DNA from: Sulfurimonas sediminis
GTDB taxonomy: Bacteria; Campylobacterota; Campylobacteria; Campylobacterales; Sulfurimonadaceae
Direction of reading: 5' to 3'
Assembly (NCBI RefSeq): GCF_014905115.1
Contig: NZ_CP041235.1
Coordinates: 992,001 to 1,056,000 of the forward strand
DNA: 64,000 nt
Positions 52,940 through 62,300 of the stretch are shown here, in pieces (position 1 is the stretch's first letter; each line of letters opens with the position of its first letter). The notes below the pieces were generated by a model. It was not told where the DNA came from. It did no database searches and saw only the letters and a program-made list of their open reading frames with translations. The position numbers and the translations under genes are program-made.

Positions 52940-53674
52940 TTATATTTTTACGCGTTGAGGCGGCATTGTTTTAAAAATTGCTTTGACTGCATTGGCACGG
53001 ACTTCTCTTGCTTTTCCTCCGGCAAAAGGTGAAAGGTAGTAGGCTCTCTCAATACATTCATCAGGGTCATAATTGTTGTCATACATAAATACTACATTCT
53101 TATCGAGCTTGTTTACATGTAAAGAGAGCGCTCTGGCATACGCGATGATGGCTTTGTGGTGTCTGTCGTATTTGTTTCCTATGCCAAAAAAGACAAATTT
53201 TCCGCTTAATCTGATATTTGGTATATCTATATAATTTAACTGCTTGTCATATCGTGTGAGCTGTGTAGAGGTAATTTTGTCCAGGTCAGCATCAAACTCT
53301 TCCAAAATAGGAGTCGGTTCGATGTTTTCTCTGTTGTAATTAAACAGATACCTGATTTGGATAAGCTTGCCTTTGTAGTGTTCTTTAAAGCCTGCATTTA
53401 AAACATAGTCTTTTGGACTTTCATTCAAAGCGACAAACTCATCATACTTGTCAAATCCTTCTTCTTGCAAAAAACGGCTCATTTTATAGCCGACAGGGCT
53501 GACTTCAGGGTTATACAAAAAAACAGTTCCTGCGACAGTTTTGCGTTTTTTCTTAAGCATGTTTTCCAAATCATCAACGGTGATTTTTTCCTCTTCGTTC
53601 TCATTGATATACATATACTGTTCGACTAAATAGTCCATATCAAAGTTTGTTGAAAATTTTCCAAATACTTGCAT
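52940..53674 (-). CDS. hypothetical protein
   Basis: A 244-residue soluble protein with no recognised motif. It has an acidic N-terminal third and a region PSVGYKMSRFLQ-like (residues about 55-75), then basic stretches towards the C-terminus (GGKAREVRANAVKAIFKTMPPQR). AGAGGA lies 7 bases before the ATG. It carries one TTACATGTAA at 53113, giving LHVNKLD. Confidence 0.65.
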   Translation of the reverse strand: MQVFGKFSTNFDMDYLVEQYMYINENEEEKITVDDLENMLKKKRKTVAGTVFLYNPEVSPVGYKMSRFLQEEGFDKYDEFVALNESPKDYVLNAGFKEHYKGKLIQIRYLFNYNRENIEPTPILEEFDADLDKITSTQLTRYDKQLNYIDIPNIRLSGKFVFFGIGNKYDRHHKAIIAYARALSLHVNKLDKNVVFMYDNNYDPDECIERAYYLSPFAGGKAREVRANAVKAIFKTMPPQRVKI

Positions 53675-53722
53675 TTATTATCCTCTGGCACTTATTAGGC
53701 GAATTATACTATAATTCTTTTC

Positions 53723-54490
53723 ATGATTTATATAGCTTTTTTAATTTTCACTTTTTTAATATTGCTGTTTGCTTTTTATCAATGGCAATATTTTATGATT
53801 TTTCGTCCCACATATATAAAAGAGAGACGTTTGTGCCAACACTGCTCTTTTTTAAGTGCGAAAATGGAGGATGGTATAGAACTTGAGGGGGCTGTGTATG
53901 AGCCGAAAAACCCCAAAAGTACCCTGCTCATGTTTGTAGGACGAAGTCATGACGGTGTGGCTCTTCTCAACAGACTGTCCCAGGTTTATCCAAAATCACG
54001 GATAGTAGTCTTTAACTATCGTGGTTACGGCAAAAGCGAAGGTGTGGCAAACGAGAAAAATATTTTGCAAGACGGTCTGAAAATCGCAGAGTTGATGCAG
54101 AAAAACTATGGTGATTTTTATCTTTTGGGTTACTCTTTAGGCTCAAGTGTTGCTGCGTATGTTGCTTCAAAACATAAAGTTTCAGCACTCTTTTTGATAG
54201 GGGCTTTTGACTCCATAGGACAGCTTTTACGCCAAAAATATTCTAGAATTTCTTATATGGCAAAGCTTTTGCGGTATAAGTTCAAAACAATGCATTACAT
54301 AGAAAATGTAGAGGCTGATACCTATCTGTTTGTCAGTCGGGATGATGAGCTAATTCCGCTCCAAAATGCAAGAAATTTAAAAAAATATATCAAAAACCTG
54401 GTCCATTATGAAGAGTTTAGCGGACTTTCGCATACGGAACTGTTTTGGGATCCGCGTGTTACAAATAAAATCAATGAAGTTATCACATGA
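53723..54490 (+). CDS. alpha/beta hydrolase, membrane-anchored (BEM46-like)
   Basis: A 255-residue protein with an N-terminal helix (IAFLIFTFLILLFAFYQW) and an alpha/beta hydrolase domain. The catalytic triad is visible: S138 in LGYSLGSS, an Asp at 207-208 in SRDDELIPL and H237 in GLSHTELFW. NYRGYGKSEG is the conserved loop. The substrate is unknown. A TATAAT at 53710-53715 ends 7 bases before the ATG and no Shine-Dalgarno is seen, so the transcript may be leaderless. Confidence 0.87.
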   Translation: MIYIAFLIFTFLILLFAFYQWQYFMIFRPTYIKERRLCQHCSFLSAKMEDGIELEGAVYEPKNPKSTLLMFVGRSHDGVALLNRLSQVYPKSRIVVFNYRGYGKSEGVANEKNILQDGLKIAELMQKNYGDFYLLGYSLGSSVAAYVASKHKVSALFLIGAFDSIGQLLRQKYSRISYMAKLLRYKFKTMHYIENVEADTYLFVSRDDELIPLQNARNLKKYIKNLVHYEEFSGLSHTELFWDPRVTNKINEVIT

Positions 54491-55242
54491 GTGCAGGTTT
54501 GTATCTGAAAAAATTTCTAACATTTTTTGTGGAACCGCTTGGCTTGATTGTTACACTGCTGGCAGTCGGGCTTTATATGTTACATGTAAAGAAGATGCGT
54601 TTTGCAAAAATATTGTTTTCTTTGGGCTTGTTTTTACTGTTACTTTTTTCCTATCCGCCTTTTGCAAACTTTTTGGTACAGAATCTGGAAAACCGGTACC
54701 AAAAATTTGATTATAAACAGCAGATAAAATACATACATGTACTCGGCAACGGACATAATACGGATCCGTCTCAGCCACTCTCTTCACAAATTAGCAGTGC
54801 CGGCACAAAAAGAGTTTTAGAAGGGGTACTCATACATAAAAAGATGCTGGACTCAAAATTGATTTTTACAGGATATGAGGGAGATACCAACACGACAAAT
54901 GCAGTGATGAATGCAAAACTGGCACATGCTTTGGGTGTGGCATATAAAGATATGATTATAAACGGCAAACCTGCCGATACAAAAGAAGAAGCACTTTTTA
55001 CCAAAACACTCGTCGCAGATAAGCCTTTTGTACTGGTAACCTCTGCCACGCATATGCCACGGGCTATGATGCTTTTTCGCTCACTTGGTATGCACCCCAT
55101 AGCAGCACCGACAAATTATTATAAAAGTGAGTTCAGAGGGTATCTGCAGGTTCCCAAACCTGTTTATTTTTATATATCAAGTGTAGCAGTTCATGAGTAT
55201 ATAGGCATACTCTGGGCAAAAATTAAATCTTTTGGCTTGTAG
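54487..55242 (+). CDS. YdcF/ElyC-family DUF218 envelope protein
   Basis: A 251-residue protein with two N-terminal helices (LGLIVTLLAVGLYML and ILFSLGLFLLLLFSYPPFA) and a DUF218 domain: IKYIHVLGNGH, TKRVLEGVLIHK, DTKEEALFTKTLV and VTSATHMPRAMMLFRSLGM. ElyC in Escherichia coli affects undecaprenyl-phosphate and peptidoglycan metabolism; transfer of that role is inference. It overlaps the hydrolase gene by 4 bases. The last base adjoins a solitary type A repeat unit. Confidence 0.88.
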   Translation: MSAGLYLKKFLTFFVEPLGLIVTLLAVGLYMLHVKKMRFAKILFSLGLFLLLLFSYPPFANFLVQNLENRYQKFDYKQQIKYIHVLGNGHNTDPSQPLSSQISSAGTKRVLEGVLIHKKMLDSKLIFTGYEGDTNTTNAVMNAKLAHALGVAYKDMIINGKPADTKEEALFTKTLVADKPFVLVTSATHMPRAMMLFRSLGMHPIAAPTNYYKSEFRGYLQVPKPVYFYISSVAVHEYIGILWAKIKSFGL

Positions 55243-55275
55243 GAACCCGTACTTCAGTGCGGGCTTTGTGTCTTT
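55242..55275. repeat. solitary type A repeat unit
   Basis: This 34-base unit matches one arm of the element at 16734-16824 with two or three changes; it contains GGAACCCGTACTTCAGTGC and ends GTGTCTTT. It lies between convergent genes and can fold into the small CCCG..CGGG hairpin on its own, so it may also serve as a terminator-like structure. Confidence 0.75.
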
Positions 55276-55290
55276 CAAAGTATAAAGAAT

Positions 55291-56109
55291 TTATAAAAGT
55301 TTTTTCATCAACTCAATATGATAACTTTCCTGATAATTGATAAAATCAAAAAATTTGGACAGCTCTTCATCTTTTATGGCATCACTTAACTCTTTGCACA
55401 TTACTTTTGCAGCCTCTTCTTCGGCAATGCCGTCTTTGACAAACTGTTCTAAATCTTTAACTATATAGGTCATGGTATGCAGTTCTCTCGGAAGTGCTAA
55501 AATGCCCAACTTTGCCATCATGTTGCCAAATGATTTGAGATGAAAGTGTGACTCGTCAACCAAATCTTGAAAAACATTAAAATGCAGTACATTTCTGGTT
55601 CTGGCCTGCATATAGGCATAGACTAAAATAAGCTCATACTCTTTGTATGACTCTTCAAACAAAAAGAGTGTCAATGCGTCAATCTGCTCCTGCGAAAGGT
55701 TTTTGTCTCCCCATTTTCGCTGCATATTAAACGCGGTAACCTCTTGATTGTTTTTCTCATCTTTTAAAATTTGAGAGATATACTCCAAGAGATAGGCATC
55801 ATCAGTTTTTATGCGTCTGCCTAGAATATTTTGAGGATAAAATTGCTGTGTCTCTTCGATTTGTTCTTTGAGAGATTCAATGATTTCAAAGATACTGTTG
55901 CGTTTGTACAGAAGCATATCTCTGTCGTAATTGTAATCTTCTCCTTTTTCCAAAGCCTCTTCGCCAAGCCACTTCATATGTCGAAAGGCAATTTGTGAAA
56001 AATCATACAAACGGGACTTGATTGTTTCATCATTTATGGCAAATGAGGCAAAAAGTACAGCGAGCCAGAGTTCATGTTTTTTTTGGTATCTTTTATTCAT
56101 TTTCTTCAT
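55291..56109 (-). CDS. ferritin-like (putative diiron) protein
   Basis: A 272-residue, almost all-helical soluble protein. Pairs of Glu and His fall in helical positions expected of a four-helix diiron site: EEALEKGE after FRHMKWLG, EESYKEYELILVYAY, DESHFHLKSFGNMMAKLG and NYQESYHIELMKKL. No named family is certain, so rubrerythrin/ferritin-like fold is an inference from the ExxH spacing. It overlaps the IscU-like gene by 17 bases. Confidence 0.6.
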   Translation of the reverse strand: MKKMNKRYQKKHELWLAVLFASFAINDETIKSRLYDFSQIAFRHMKWLGEEALEKGEDYNYDRDMLLYKRNSIFEIIESLKEQIEETQQFYPQNILGRRIKTDDAYLLEYISQILKDEKNNQEVTAFNMQRKWGDKNLSQEQIDALTLFLFEESYKEYELILVYAYMQARTRNVLHFNVFQDLVDESHFHLKSFGNMMAKLGILALPRELHTMTYIVKDLEQFVKDGIAEEEAAKVMCKELSDAIKDEELSKFFDFINYQESYHIELMKKLL

Positions 56110-56566
56110 CCTTGCGCACAGGTGTCGTTTCGCAGCTCTCTTTCATTTTAAACAGATGCAACTCTTCATCTGCGCCGTTTTTTTTGTTTTCATAGTTTTG
56201 GAGTGATGCCAAAAACGCGCTAAAAACAATCTCTGCACAGACAAGTTGTTGCGCTGAAAGTTTTCCCAGTTTTTTGTGTATTTTTTCGACAGCAGTATTT
56301 GCGTAGTCCAAATCATTGTTTTGAATCATCTGTGTAAACATGGAACCGATGACAACCGTGTCCTGGCAGCCGTTTGTAGCAAATTTTACATCTTTTATAA
56401 TGTCATCCTCAAGTTTTGTATAAAATATGACATACTCTTTTGTTTTTTCATCCAGAGCAACACCCACTCCGTTTGCATCATCGAGTTTTCCGTAATTTTT
56501 CGGATTCATCAGATGTTCCAGGACTTCAGGGTTCAAGCCTTCTGGCATTTTTACATTTTCAAACAT
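56093..56566 (-). CDS. NifU N-terminal/IscU-like scaffold, variant with a missing Cys
   Basis: A 157-residue protein with the scaffold opening LEHLMNPKNYGKLDDANGVG and ATNGCQDTVVIGSM (second Cys), and a third Cys in QQLVCAEIVFSAFLASL. The first cluster-binding Cys of IscU (in the A-C-G-D motif) is replaced in the stretch VALDEKTKEYVIF. The C-terminal tail is charged. With only two of three Cys it may hold a cluster differently or have another role, such as a carrier. It is grouped with the ferritin-like gene and near rubredoxin. Confidence 0.8.
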   Translation of the reverse strand: MFENVKMPEGLNPEVLEHLMNPKNYGKLDDANGVGVALDEKTKEYVIFYTKLEDDIIKDVKFATNGCQDTVVIGSMFTQMIQNNDLDYANTAVEKIHKKLGKLSAQQLVCAEIVFSAFLASLQNYENKKNGADEELHLFKMKESCETTPVRKDEENE

Positions 56567-56646
56567 GTTTCTTCTCTTTTAAAATAGTTATAACTTTTAT
56601 AAGTATAACATGAAAAGCATCAATTTATTCTTGAAATAATTTGGGG

Positions 56647-56814
56647 TTATTCATCTTCTAAGGGTTCAAAAACCTCTTTGGGTTCGCCGCAATCAGGACA
56701 GACCCAGTCATCTGGCAAATCTTCAAACGCTGTTCCGGCAGGAATTCCGTTTTCCTCATCACCGACTTCAGGGTCATAAATATAATCACATACTGTACAT
56801 ATATATTTTTTCAT
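56647..56814 (-). CDS. rubredoxin
   Basis: A 55-residue protein read from 56814 to the TAA at 56649-56647. It opens [19 protein letters not shown] and has all four iron ligands: C6, C9, C39 and C42 (WVCPDCG). The length is typical for rubredoxin. AAGGA precedes the ATG. It is a small electron carrier that could supply the superoxide reductase at 48529 or a diiron protein such as the neighbour at 55291. Confidence 0.95.
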   Translation of the reverse strand: MKKYICTVCDYIYDPEVGDEENGIPAGTAFEDLPDDWVCPDCGEPKEVFEPLEDE

Positions 56815-56881
56815 GATATATCCTTGTATAAAAATCAGTTATATCATAACATAAAAAACATCAATACGAAATGATGATACC

Positions 56882-56913
56882 TTAACAATGAGCTAATGTA
56901 AAAGTGTTAGAAT
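56882..56913 (+). promoter_or_regulatory. tandem TTAACA box (site 4) and -10 of the last tolC operon
   Basis: TTAACAATGAGCTAATG (56882-56898) matches the box at 19985-20001 at most positions. TAGAAT (56908-56913) follows after exactly 9 bases, and the TolC gene begins 31 bases later with GGATAAAG as a ribosome binding site. Confidence 0.5.
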
Positions 56914-56944
56914 TAGCCATCTTTTTTATAAGGCTTGGATAAAG

Positions 56945-58273
56945 ATGGTACAAAAACTGGTTTTAGGTTTTCTTTTGACATTTTCGCTTCATGCAATGAG
57001 TCTCAAAGAAACAATTGATGAAGCACTGCAGCATAACAATTCCCTGAAAAAGACCTTTTTAGACAAAGAGGTTTCACAAAAAAACAGGCGCATAAAACGG
57101 GCACAAAATCTTGGTCGATTTGATGCCGTGCTGAATTATGATCATTATAACAATGCACGCACACTGGTGCCGTTAACACCAATGCAGATAGTCTCTTCTC
57201 CGACAGGGCCCTATGAGATGCCCACAACGAATGATTTGGTCTCTACGGGTCTTTCTTACAATGTGACGCTTTTTGACGGATTTGCCAAACAAAACAGTTG
57301 TAAAATATCTGATTTGGCATATAAAAACACTCTTTTTAAAATAAAACTTGCAAAAGCAGAACTCATTTACAATGTAGAAAATATTTATCTCTCTCTTTTA
57401 TCACTGCAAGAACAGCTCAAAGCGCAAAAAAAGTATATAGAGGCAAAAAAAAGACTGTATGAATATATACAAAAGGCCTATCATCTTGGCGGAAAATCAA
57501 AACTTGACATGCTGGAGGCAAAAAATGCCTATGTAGAAGCAGTGGCGAACAAAAACAAGATAATCTCCAATATAGGAATTTTAAAAGCTTCTCTTTCTCA
57601 AATGATTGCTTCGGACAAATTTGACAAAGCAGAAGAGGTCAGTGTCAATTTTGATGGGGCGCAAGAAGGCGAACCGGACCTTAAGAGTTTAAGCCGATTA
57701 AAAATTGCTGCACTAAAAAGCAATATAGCACAAAAAAGAGTCCGTACCGCAGAGGCACTGTACTATCCAAAGGTGGATTTTAGTGCATATTACGGCTACA
57801 GTATGGGACCCAATGCAACGACAAATACTTTTGCACAGACGGGTGTGACATACTTAAATAAAAATGACTTTAACAGTGAAAATGTATGGCAGATAGGTTT
57901 GCATTTGAAATGGAACCTTTATGATTTTGGAGCAAAAAGTGCGAGTGTTGCCAAAGAAAAGATTGCTTTGATGCAGTCAAAAATAGACAAAAGCATAACA
58001 CGGTTGGAGTTGGAAAAAAACTTAAAAATTGCAAATTCCAAAATAGAAATTGCACAGGCGGACTATACAGCTCTGCAGAGCCAGTATGAACTTTTGCAGG
58101 AGATAGAAAAAGCCCAACAGATTAAATATGAAAACAATGCACTTTCCCTTGTGGATTTGTTGGATACACAGGCAAAAAAAGAGTTGGTCTATGCCCAAAT
58201 GACAGAAGCCAAATATGGGTATCAAAAGGCGAAATACTATAAAGAATATCTTTTAGAAAAGGAAGTGAAGTAG
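56945..58273 (+). CDS. TolC-family outer membrane protein
   Basis: A 442-residue protein with signal peptide (LVLGFLLTFSLHAM) and the OEP pattern: SLKETIDEALQHNNSLKKT at the start, LSYNVTLFDGFAKQNS in the first barrel region and WQIGLHLKWNLYDFGAKS in the second. It is first in the tolC-adaptor-RND operon that ends at 62429, immediately before the adaptor gene. Confidence 0.92.
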   Translation: MVQKLVLGFLLTFSLHAMSLKETIDEALQHNNSLKKTFLDKEVSQKNRRIKRAQNLGRFDAVLNYDHYNNARTLVPLTPMQIVSSPTGPYEMPTTNDLVSTGLSYNVTLFDGFAKQNSCKISDLAYKNTLFKIKLAKAELIYNVENIYLSLLSLQEQLKAQKKYIEAKKRLYEYIQKAYHLGGKSKLDMLEAKNAYVEAVANKNKIISNIGILKASLSQMIASDKFDKAEEVSVNFDGAQEGEPDLKSLSRLKIAALKSNIAQKRVRTAEALYYPKVDFSAYYGYSMGPNATTNTFAQTGVTYLNKNDFNSENVWQIGLHLKWNLYDFGAKSASVAKEKIALMQSKIDKSITRLELEKNLKIANSKIEIAQADYTALQSQYELLQEIEKAQQIKYENNALSLVDLLDTQAKKELVYAQMTEAKYGYQKAKYYKEYLLEKEVK

Positions 58274-59347
58274 ATGAAAAAAATTGTATTGATTATTGTG
58301 GGTGTGCTTGTAGCAGCAGGCGCAGGACTTTTTTTAAAAAAACAAAAAGAGCATGTGGCTGCTTTGCCTGCAGCAAAAGAGTATAGTAAAAGTGTGGAGA
58401 CTACTGTAGCAAAGGAAAAAAGTGTTTCTCGTAAGAGAGAGTTTTTAGCAGAAGTATTTTCTTTGAAGCAGGCAGGTATTGCTTCAAAATTTACAGCAAA
58501 TATCAAAAAAATATATGTGCATGAAAATGACAAAGTAAAAAAAGGGGAACTTTTGGTGACGCTTGATGATAAAGATATTTTAGCAAATCTTACATCACTC
58601 AAAGCACAGAAAAAAGCATTATTGCTTGATTTGAAAAATGCTCGGGATATTTTGCAAAGAAATAAAAAGCTTTATGCAATTGAAGCTGTTTCCAAAGAGA
58701 TACTTGATGCTTCGAATGCAAAATATCAGACAACACGCTCAGCTGTCAAATCTGCAGAGGCAAAAATAACACAAACAAAGGTACAGTTGAATTATCTGAA
58801 TCTTGTAGCCCCTTTTGACGGTGTTATCGGCTCCAAACTACTGGATGAAGGTTCCATCGCTCCGGCAGGCAAACCTGTTGTTACTCTCAATACACAGAAG
58901 CAAAAGCTGACCTTTTCTTTTTCCCAAAATCAGGTACCAATAGCAGAAGGGCAAAAGGTATATCTGCAAAAAAGGTTGATAGGGCGAGTCAGCAAGATTT
59001 ATGATGATGCAAAAAATGCGCTGCTTGTTGCCGAAGTCACACTGCAAAAACGCATAGATTTTGCAAACAAATCTTTTGTCCATATCAAGGTTGAAATTGC
59101 AAATGCAAAAGGGTGCAGTGTTCCTTTGAACGCACTTTTGCATACACAAGAAGGTGTTTATGTTATGCAGTACCAAGAAGGAAAATTTTCAAAACTTGCT
59201 GTTGACCTGCTTTTGGAAGACAATAGCGCAGCTGTTGTGTCTCCGTGTCCAAAGTACAGGGTGGCTCTGGGTTCTGAAGCAAAACTTTCCATGCTTCCAG
59301 CATATGGAAAGATAATAATTGACAAGGCACAGACGAATGAAAAATAG
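58274..59347 (+). CDS. periplasmic adaptor of RND efflux system
   Basis: A 357-residue protein with an N-terminal anchor (IVLIIVGVLVAAGAGLFLKK). It has lipoyl halves ANIKKIYVHENDKVKKGELLVTLDD and NLVAPFDGVIGSKLLDEGSIAPAG, a coiled coil between (about 105-165) and a beta-barrel plus membrane-proximal region. It starts at the base after the TolC stop and overlaps the RND gene by 11 bases. Confidence 0.92.
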   Translation: MKKIVLIIVGVLVAAGAGLFLKKQKEHVAALPAAKEYSKSVETTVAKEKSVSRKREFLAEVFSLKQAGIASKFTANIKKIYVHENDKVKKGELLVTLDDKDILANLTSLKAQKKALLLDLKNARDILQRNKKLYAIEAVSKEILDASNAKYQTTRSAVKSAEAKITQTKVQLNYLNLVAPFDGVIGSKLLDEGSIAPAGKPVVTLNTQKQKLTFSFSQNQVPIAEGQKVYLQKRLIGRVSKIYDDAKNALLVAEVTLQKRIDFANKSFVHIKVEIANAKGCSVPLNALLHTQEGVYVMQYQEGKFSKLAVDLLLEDNSAAVVSPCPKYRVALGSEAKLSMLPAYGKIIIDKAQTNEK

Positions 59348-62300
59348 TTTTTCTATAGTAGATTTTTTACTTTCAAGACCCTATTTTATTATTTCATTTT
59401 TGGCACTGTTTTTATTTTTAGGACTTGTCGGATACAACAAAATAGACAGAAAACTTTTTCCGGATTCCAATTATCCTACTGTAGCTGTGGTCATTGTAGA
59501 ACCGGGAGAATCAGCGAAAGGTTTGGCTGCAAATGTTTCCATTCCCGTAGAAGAGGAGTTGTATACACTGGACAAAATAAGAAGAGTCTACTCAACAACC
59601 ATTGATGAAGTGAGTGTGATTTCTGCCGAGTTTGAGTATACAAAAAATATTGACAGTGCTACAAGTGATGTCTCCAATGCGCTTGATAAAATCAGGGCCA
59701 AACTGCCTGCAGCCATTTTAAATCCCCAGATTATAAAGATAACAGAAGCAACTGCCCCAATCGTAACATATGCAGTCAGTGCAAAAGAGGGAAATGTCTC
59801 TTTGGAAGATATCAGGCAAATTGTACAAACACAGATAAAGCACAAGCTGATTAAAGTACAGGGTGTTGCCAATGTAGATGTATTTGGCGGCTATGAAAAA
59901 GAGATAGAAGTTATCGTCGATAAAGAAAAACTTGAGCGTTACAATCTTGACATAGCTTTGGTTGTTGCCAAATTGCGGGCAAATGACAATGATTTTGCTA
60001 TTGGATTTATTACAGGAAAAGACAAAAGGTATCTTTTGCGGGCTCAGGGAAAGCGCGACACTGTAGCCAAGCTGAAAAAAGTCAGTATTACAAAAGAGAT
60101 ACAGCTGCAAGATATCGCAAATGTTTACTTCGGACATTATGACAACAGTGCCGAATACTATGGAAATTCAAAAAATGCTATCGCTATTGCTGTACAAAGA
60201 ACCGGTAATGCTGATGTAATAAGAACAATAGCACGTGTAGAAAAAGAGATACAAAAACTGCAAAACAAATATAAAAACCTCTCTTTTGTAATTACCGATA
60301 CGCAAAAAGACACTATAGTGCAAAGTACAAACAACATGTTTGAATCTCTACGCGATGCCATTATTATGTCGACACTTGTTGTTTTTTTCTTTTTGGCATC
60401 TTTTCGTCAGGTTTTGGTTGTTTTGGTCACCATTCCACTTGTTTATGCAACAACTATAGCCCTTATGTGGATTATCGGTATAGAATTTAATGTTGTGACG
60501 CTTACTGCCATTATATTGGCACTGGGACTTCTTCTGGATGATGCTGTAGTCGTGATGGAAAATATTGAAAGGCATTACAGAGAACTCCATGATGAGATAC
60601 ATAAAGCTGTCTATAACGGAACCAAAGAGATTATGTTTGCAGATTTGAGTGGAACAATTACAACGATGATAGCCCTCTCTCCTATGCTTTTTGTAGGAGG
60701 GTATCCTCAGACAATTTTCCAACCGCTTGTAGCAACACTGCTTTTGGCACTGGCAGCTTCGTATGCTATTTCTATAACCGCGGTTCCTTTACTCTCGTTG
60801 AAAATTCTTACTATTAAAAATCCTTTTGTTTTAAAAAGTGAAGCATTTTTTGAAAAAATTACAGGAGGCTTCAGCAGTGCTATAGCTGATTTTTTTGTGA
60901 GTGCCGTCTCTTTGGGAGCGAAGAAAAAGAGTGTTGCCCTGGCATATACAGTGGTACTTCTTTTCTTGTTTTTTACAAGTGTGAAAGGTGTTATGCCGAC
61001 AGTCGGACAGGAACTGATGCCGCCTATGGATACAGGAGGGGTGAGGATAAGCATCACAGTGGATCCGAATCTGCCGATAGAAGCGAGTAAAAAAGTAGTA
61101 GAAGAGGCAAACAAAATCATAACAAAGCAGGGAGATCTTTTGTATCTCTCAAGTGCCATTGGAAGTGAAGCAGGTGTTATGAGCATAGGAAGCGGCAGCT
61201 CTATAGACCACATCCGCATATCGGCAACCTATGTAGACAGATACAAAAGAAAAGAGAGTATCTGGCAGATAGAACGCAAACTGCGTGAAGCATTGAATAA
61301 AATAAAAAATGTAAACAGTGTGGATGTTGTTGATTATGGTGCAACAGCGATTGCGAGTCTTCGTGCAAATATTGATGTAACACTCTCTAGTGATGATTTG
61401 ACAAAACTGCAAAAGGCAGGTGACATTGTTGCGGATGCAATGCAGCACACAGGCGGGGTTGTCAGTGTTTCAAGAACCTGGCTTGCGAACAAAAGAGTGT
61501 ATGAATTCAGTGTAGACGAAAAAAAAGCCGCCTATTACGGCTTAAACAACGAAGAGATAGCCAAACAGCTTCAACTCTTTGTACGCGGGGCAAAAGCTGC
61601 CTCGTTCTATCTGCAAAACAGTGCGGATTTCGGCATAAGAGTATGGGTAGACAAGAAAAAGAGAGAAAGTATTGAAGAGATTAAAGACTATCTTGTTACG
61701 ACAAAAAAAGGGAAAATACCTTTGCGTGATATGGTAAAAATTACAATGGTGCAGGAGCCGTCTCTGATTACAAGAGAAGGCTTGCAATATACTCTGAATG
61801 TATATGGTTTTCGGGAAAAGGCGGCAATTTCTCATATAATGGCAAACTTTGATAAAGCTTTTGATGGTAAAGTATTGCCAGATGGTGTAACAATGGAGCA
61901 GACGGGAGATATAAAACAGTTTAAAAACTCTGCAGGAAGAATGGTAGGGGCCATCGGTTTTGCAGTTATATTGATACTTTTTACACTTATCGCCATGTTC
62001 AACTCTGTAAAAATTTCAATGATGATAGTCTTTTCGATACCGCTTACCATTATAGGGGCTTCGTGGATGATGCTTTTTATGCACTACCATACCTCTATGC
62101 CGGCAATGATGGGATTTATCCTCCTGAGTGGTATCATCGTCAACAATGCAATTTTACTAATTCATTTCGCACTCGAAAAGATGAAAGAGGGATACAGTAC
62201 TTTTGAAGCAATGGTGGAGAGTATCAAGATACGAACACGGCCTGTTCTTATGACAGCGTTTGCAACTTCTGCCGGTATGCTTCCTGTTGCACTTGGATCT

